A stretch of DNA of 53,347 bases, taken from assembly GCF_946222305.1 (NCBI RefSeq), contig NZ_CAMIHZ010000016.1, positions 1 to 53,347 of the forward strand, read 5' to 3'. Origin of the DNA: an uncultured Corynebacterium sp. (GTDB lineage: Bacteria > Actinomycetota > Actinomycetes > Mycobacteriales > Mycobacteriaceae). Under the pieces are notes generated by a model, which saw only the letters and a program-made list of their open reading frames with translations, did no database searches and was not told the DNA's origin. Positions 49,934-53,347 of this stretch are shown piece after piece; position 1 is the first letter of the stretch, and every line of letters begins with the position of its first letter. The position numbers were made by a program, and so were the translations under genes.

Positions 49934-50611
49934 ATGTTTAATGCTCTGAACAGGCTTTTCGGCGGTGATTCCGTCGACGAGCGCGCAGCCACAGGTGCGT
50001 TGGCTGAGTATTATCGCACGCCTGCTCCCAGCCGGCGCACGCCGACTGCCCAATTGCCTCTGCTGGCCGTTGACGTGGAAACCACCGGGCTGGATTCCCG
50101 CAAGGATCGCCTTCTTTCGATCGGCTGGATTCCCGTAGATGGCCACGAAATTGACCTCTCGGGCGCTGGCTATGGCGTGATCGAGCAGGAAACGCACGAG
50201 ACTGTCGGCGAGTCTGCCACGATCCATGGCCTCACCGACGACCACGTGCACCGCGAGGGGGAGGCCGCCCCCGAGGTTCTGGCCCGTCTCCTCCAGGCGC
50301 TACGGGGTCGGGCGATGTTGGTTCACTACAAGAAGGTGGAGTCTACTTTTATTTCTGACGCCTGCCGGGCCCACTTTGGGACCGGCCTGAAAGCCCAGTA
50401 CGTGGATACCCTCGAGCTGGCACGGCACTACATCGAGGACAGCGGTGGGCATCCCAAGGGCGATGACCTGCGGTTGGCGCGGGTCCGGGCGCGCTTGGAG
50501 CTGCCGAGCTACCACAATCACAATGCGCTCACGGATGCGCTTGCGTGCGCGGAGGTGTATCTGGCGCTGATCGCGAGGACCCGAGCAAAGACGTTGGGGG
50601 CGCTGCTGTAA
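49934..50611 (+). CDS. DEDDh exonuclease (DnaQ-like), partner of the DUF294 gene
   Basis: The 225-residue protein has a 40-residue N-terminal extension and then ExoI LLAVDVETTGLD with catalytic Asp and Glu, ExoII around MLVHYKKVESTF and VDTLELARHY, and ExoIII YHNHNALTDALACAEV with His and Asp. It follows the DUF294 gene by 24 nt on the same strand and is very probably co-transcribed. It is distinct from the exonuclease at 4046-4726 in length and in the ExoII text. The pairing suggests a nuclease whose activity or level answers to the nucleotide sensor next to it; that is inference. Confidence 0.87.
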   Translation: MFNALNRLFGGDSVDERAATGALAEYYRTPAPSRRTPTAQLPLLAVDVETTGLDSRKDRLLSIGWIPVDGHEIDLSGAGYGVIEQETHETVGESATIHGLTDDHVHREGEAAPEVLARLLQALRGRAMLVHYKKVESTFISDACRAHFGTGLKAQYVDTLELARHYIEDSGGHPKGDDLRLARVRARLELPSYHNHNALTDALACAEVYLALIARTRAKTLGALL

Positions 50612-50823
50612 GTGGCGTGGAGGGGAGCGTAGCGGCGCCAGTCGCTCTGCGGTCGGAACCGGCGGCCGGCGCAGCGGCGTGGCTGCGTGGTTACAGCTGC
50701 GGTGTGGAGTAGTGCGGGGCTGCATGGTTGTTGGCGGCGGGGAGCGGAGCGACCCGTGCCAGCCGGGCTGGAACACCGACGCTCTGCTGTGCAGATAGTT
50801 GCTCTGCGGTACAGTGTTTAAAC

Positions 50824-51636
50824 ATGCGTATTGCTCGAATTGCTCACAATGAAGGCCTCGCCTTCGCGGCGTTGGAAGGGGGCCAGCCCGATGGGACTGG
50901 AGCCACCTGTCGCGAGATCAGCGGAGTGCCATTTGGAAAAATTGAACTCACCAATAAGAGCTGGCCAATTGAGGACGTCCGCCTCCTCGCGCCAATTCTG
51001 CCTTCCAAGATTGTGGCCGTCGGACGCAACTACGCCGACCACGTCCAGGAAGTTTTTAAAAAGGGTGCCGAACACCTGCCACCGACCATCTTCTTGAAGC
51101 CACCGACAGCTGTAGTTGGTCCCGATGCACCCATTCGCATTCCGGAGTGGGCGACCAACGTTGAGTTTGAAGGTGAGCTGGCTATCGTCATCGGCCGTCC
51201 CTGCAAGGACGTCAAGCGCGACGACTGGAAGTCCGTCGTCATGGGATTCACGATCGTTAACGACGTATCGTCCCGTGACTTGCAGTTTGCCGATGGTCAG
51301 TGGGCCCGCGCGAAAGGGTTGGACAGCTTCTGCCCGCTCGGCCCATTCATTGAGACGAACGTGGACAGCATCGAGATCGATAACCTGCCGATCAAGGCCC
51401 ACCTCACCCACGAGGGCGAGACGCAGACCAAGCAGGATTCAAATTCGAACCAGATGATTAAATCCATTCCCGAGATCGTGGAATGGGTCTCGAGCGCGTT
51501 CACGTTGATGCCAGGCGATGTGATCTGCACTGGTTCCCCGGCTGGAACTGCTGAGATGGTGCCAGGGGATACCATCGAGATCGAAATTCCGGGCTTGGGA
51601 CGGTTGTCGAACCCGGTTCAGGCGTACGAGCAGTAA
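50824..51636 (+). CDS. odx: fumarylacetoacetate hydrolase-family oxaloacetate decarboxylase
   Basis: The 270-residue protein has the FAH fold: VGRNYADHVQEV, PPTIFLKPPTAVVGP, the metal-binding EFEGELAIVIG (two Glu) with Asp in NDVSSRDLQF, and GSPAGTAEMVPGD near the end. Its place after leuB and the DUF294/exonuclease pair is that of cg1458 (odx) in C. glutamicum, characterised as a soluble oxaloacetate decarboxylase, so that function is favoured over fumarylpyruvate hydrolase. ATG 50824 follows TACAGT (50810-50815) by 8 nt. A strong terminator follows about 150 bp downstream. Confidence 0.88.
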   Translation: MRIARIAHNEGLAFAALEGGQPDGTGATCREISGVPFGKIELTNKSWPIEDVRLLAPILPSKIVAVGRNYADHVQEVFKKGAEHLPPTIFLKPPTAVVGPDAPIRIPEWATNVEFEGELAIVIGRPCKDVKRDDWKSVVMGFTIVNDVSSRDLQFADGQWARAKGLDSFCPLGPFIETNVDSIEIDNLPIKAHLTHEGETQTKQDSNSNQMIKSIPEIVEWVSSAFTLMPGDVICTGSPAGTAEMVPGDTIEIEIPGLGRLSNPVQAYEQ

Positions 51637-51957
51637 TTAGGCGGGGGCGCGCGCGGGCTGTAAGTGCATGCGTTCAGGCGCGTTCAGAGAATGAGCGCGT
51701 CAAAGCGTGTTGAGAAGTTACGCGGGTTCACGCAAGGTACGCGGGTTTTACGCGCGGGTTGTAGGTGAACGCGTTTCACACCGTAGTAAGGCGGGGCACC
51801 AAAGTGGTGCCCCGCCTTTGTGGGTCCCTGGGGAGAGGGAGATTCGGGTCCGGGGGGGAGCAATGTCGCTACCTTCGGCATCATCGCGGATAGCCTGGGC
51901 AGCCAGACCTGCCGAGGACGTTTCCGGGGAAGTTGCCAGGTGTAGCGGCTCCCGCCG
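51637..51957. other. 321-bp gap after odx
   Basis: No ORF is supported here. The first 150 bp carry degenerate repeats of the words ACGCGGGTT and GGTT-ACGCG (TACGCGGGTT at 51719 and 51739), then the odx terminator, then the first arm of the hairpin that overlaps the end of menF. Confidence 0.5.
51788..51818 (+). terminator. terminator between odx and menF
   Basis: AAGGCGGGGCACCA-AAG-TGGTGCCCCGCCTT is a perfect 14-bp stem with a 3-nt loop and AA/TT flanks, symmetrical enough to stop both convergent transcripts. Confidence 0.85.
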
Positions 51958-51968
51958 CTACACCTGGC
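51935..51968. other. perfect 15-bp hairpin over the menF stop codon
   Basis: GCCAGGTGTAGCGGC-TCCC-GCCGCTACACCTGGC is fully complementary. One arm contains the last two sense codons and the TAG of menF, so the other is an exact inverted copy of the gene end. There is no T-run on the minus strand after it. Confidence 0.8.
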
Positions 51969-53109
51969 GCATCGCTGCGGGCACGTTGAGTGCCCGCAGC
52001 GCCGTCTGCAGCTTCGCCGTAGTTTCCGCGGCTTCCTCTTCCGGATCCGAATCAGCCACAATTCCGCCGCCGGCCCATGCACGAGCCATCACGCCCTCCA
52101 CCACACAACAACGGATCGCGACCATATACTCACCATCGCCCTGGGCATCACACCAGCCCACCGCGCCGGAATAGAATTCCCGCGGTTGTTCAACCTCTTC
52201 GATGATGCCGATGGCGTCATCGGTAGGAGTACCCCCGATGGCGGGCGTGGGGTGAAGCATTAACGCAAGATCGAGGGCCGAGTAATGCGCGCAATCCGCC
52301 TTCAGCTCGCCCCGAATCGCCGTTCCGAGGTGAATGACCTCGGTGGTCTCGTGAATGTCGGGCTCGGTGGGGATGTCCAGGTTGTCGCAGAGCGGCTCAA
52401 GGACGTTGCGGTAGTGATCGACAACAAGTTTGTGCTCGTTCTGGTTCTTGCCCGACATCAGCAGGTCGCGGGCTGCCTGGTCGTCGATGCTGGCGACACC
52501 GGTGCGCGGCGTGGAACCCGCGAGCGGGAAGGCTGTCACCGTTCGGCCTTCCCGGCGCACCATCATTTCGGGGGAGGATCCCACGAACGTTGCGCCTTGG
52601 TCCTCATCGCGGCCGGTTGCGGAAAGATCAACGGCGAAGCCATCGCGATTGGCGGAAAGGTCGATCAGGCGGGCAGCGATCAGCAACGGATCAGGTTCTT
52701 CTTCGAACGTGATGTCCACAGCCCGCGCCAGTACGACCTTCTCCAAACGCGTCTGCTGAATAGTGGCAATGGCGGCAGCTACCGCGGCCTTATGTTCATC
52801 GAGGGTGGTGACTGGCGTGATGGACTCTACGCACAACGACTCCGCAGCACCCTGCCCGCGGAAAAACGCCGGCGGCTCGAGCGGCCCCTCGCTGATGATG
52901 ACCGATTCGGGCTGGGTCAACGAGGCGCGGAAACTGGTCTTGAATGGAATAGCGCCGACGAGCAGGTCCACCTGCCCGTCGTGCAGCGCCTGAGCAGCTT
53001 CGAACGGATCCGGGTACGTCGCCTTCCGACCCTGCGTCCGGATGCTGCTAAGGGGACGCGAGAGCAAAAAATCCGGGGCGGTGGCCGGTCTCTGGTGCTC
53101 TGCAGTCAT
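51958..53109 (-). CDS. menF: isochorismate synthase (chorismate-binding family)
   Basis: Converts chorismate to isochorismate for menaquinone (or a catecholate siderophore). The 383-residue protein has the family motifs LEKVVLARAV, FVGSSPEMMVRREG, AFPLAGSTPRTG, the SGKNQNEHKLVVD helix and the HPTPAIGGTP catalytic loop. No other men or ent genes are present, so menaquinone (menF) is assumed because all corynebacteria need it; entC/dhbC is the alternative. ATG 53109 follows TAGACT by 7 nt; a frame up to 53193 is unsupported. Confidence 0.87.
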   Translation of the reverse strand: MTAEHQRPATAPDFLLSRPLSSIRTQGRKATYPDPFEAAQALHDGQVDLLVGAIPFKTSFRASLTQPESVIISEGPLEPPAFFRGQGAAESLCVESITPVTTLDEHKAAVAAAIATIQQTRLEKVVLARAVDITFEEEPDPLLIAARLIDLSANRDGFAVDLSATGRDEDQGATFVGSSPEMMVRREGRTVTAFPLAGSTPRTGVASIDDQAARDLLMSGKNQNEHKLVVDHYRNVLEPLCDNLDIPTEPDIHETTEVIHLGTAIRGELKADCAHYSALDLALMLHPTPAIGGTPTDDAIGIIEEVEQPREFYSGAVGWCDAQGDGEYMVAIRCCVVEGVMARAWAGGGIVADSDPEEEAAETTAKLQTALRALNVPAAMRQV

Positions 53110-53207
53110 ATTGCTCAGTCTACTAATTGAGTCCGGCAAAACCGATTTGGAGGCCCAGACTGAGTTCCACCTTGCCTTCGGCCCGTTTTCCAACCACCAT
53201 CGGACTG

Positions 53208-53347
53208 CTGCCTTACCTTCGCCCCATCACCTAACCTCGTGCCCGGACCGCTGCCTTACCTTCGCCCCACCACCTAACTTCGTTCCTGGACCGCTGCCTT
53301 ACCTTCGCCCCACCACCTAACCTCGTGCCCCGCCCGCCTCCTAACCC
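53208..53347. repeat. 43-bp tandem repeat at the window edge
   Basis: Units starting CTGCCTTACC occur at 53208, 53251 and 53294, exactly 43 bp apart, with most positions conserved (core TTACCTTCGCCCCA-CACCTAAC). The period is not a multiple of three and there are no unique spacers. The array begins about 100 bp upstream of the menF start and continues beyond the window. Confidence 0.88.

Noticed and set aside
53208..53347. CRISPR array at the right edge
   Set aside because: Units are contiguous 43-bp tandem copies without unique spacers, and no cas gene is present.

Overview
This 53 kb window looks like a chromosome segment of a Corynebacterium species. The gene set and order gatC, gatA, pfkA, gatB, DoxX, lysE/lysG, mycothiol/glutathione transferase-like gene, ilvD, PH-domain protein, MscCG-type channel, ilvB, ilvN, ilvC, serA, leuB and the FAH-family oxaloacetate decarboxylase is the one I recall from C. 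glutamicum. Most genes appear to have leaderless mRNAs, with a TANNNT box about 7 nt before the start codon, which fits actinobacteria. I cannot name the species. I saw no tRNA, rRNA, IS element, prophage or CRISPR array.

Layout. 226-4726: a small acidic ORF beside a four-gene, translationally coupled operon (ABC ATPase, permease, histidine kinase, response regulator; minus strand), then a DEDDh exonuclease. 4824-8865: the C4-dicarboxylate carrier dctA, a long proteobacterial-type threonine deaminase ilvA and an ACT-domain protein. 8928-16754: the GatCAB amidotransferase genes (gatC-gatA, and gatB further on), interrupted by a Nudix hydrolase, a 14-TM MFS exporter, pfkA and a DUF4261-like protein. 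16801-24082: six sugar-transfer or polysaccharide genes in two divergent three-gene operons, with a WcbI-like enzyme and a fused GT-B/GT-A enzyme; this is the most likely accessory and undescribed locus. 24232-28592: DoxX, the lysE/lysG basic amino acid export pair and an Ecm4-type transferase.

28720-37035: branched-chain amino acid synthesis (ilvD; ilvBNC) arranged around a divergent MscCG-type channel. ilvBNC carries a readable attenuator: a 12-residue leader peptide rich in Ile, Val and Leu, and mutually exclusive hairpins. 37208-43237: a lipoprotein, a ProP-like carrier, a COG0523 metallochaperone GTPase behind a Zur-like palindrome and a hairpin that covers its Shine-Dalgarno sequence, and serA. 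43361-47640: an ABC exporter pair and leuB. 48056-50611: a cNMP/CBS/DUF294 nucleotidyltransferase gene paired with a second DEDDh exonuclease. 50824-53109: the oxaloacetate decarboxylase homologue and an isochorismate synthase. A 43-bp tandem repeat runs off the right edge.

Metabolically the window joins Thr to 2-oxobutyrate (ilvA), Ile/Val/Leu synthesis (ilvBNC, ilvD, leuB), Ser synthesis (serA) and amino acid efflux (lysE, MscCG). Accessory character is concentrated in the glycosyltransferase locus, the two ABC systems and several short tandem repeats in intergenic DNA.
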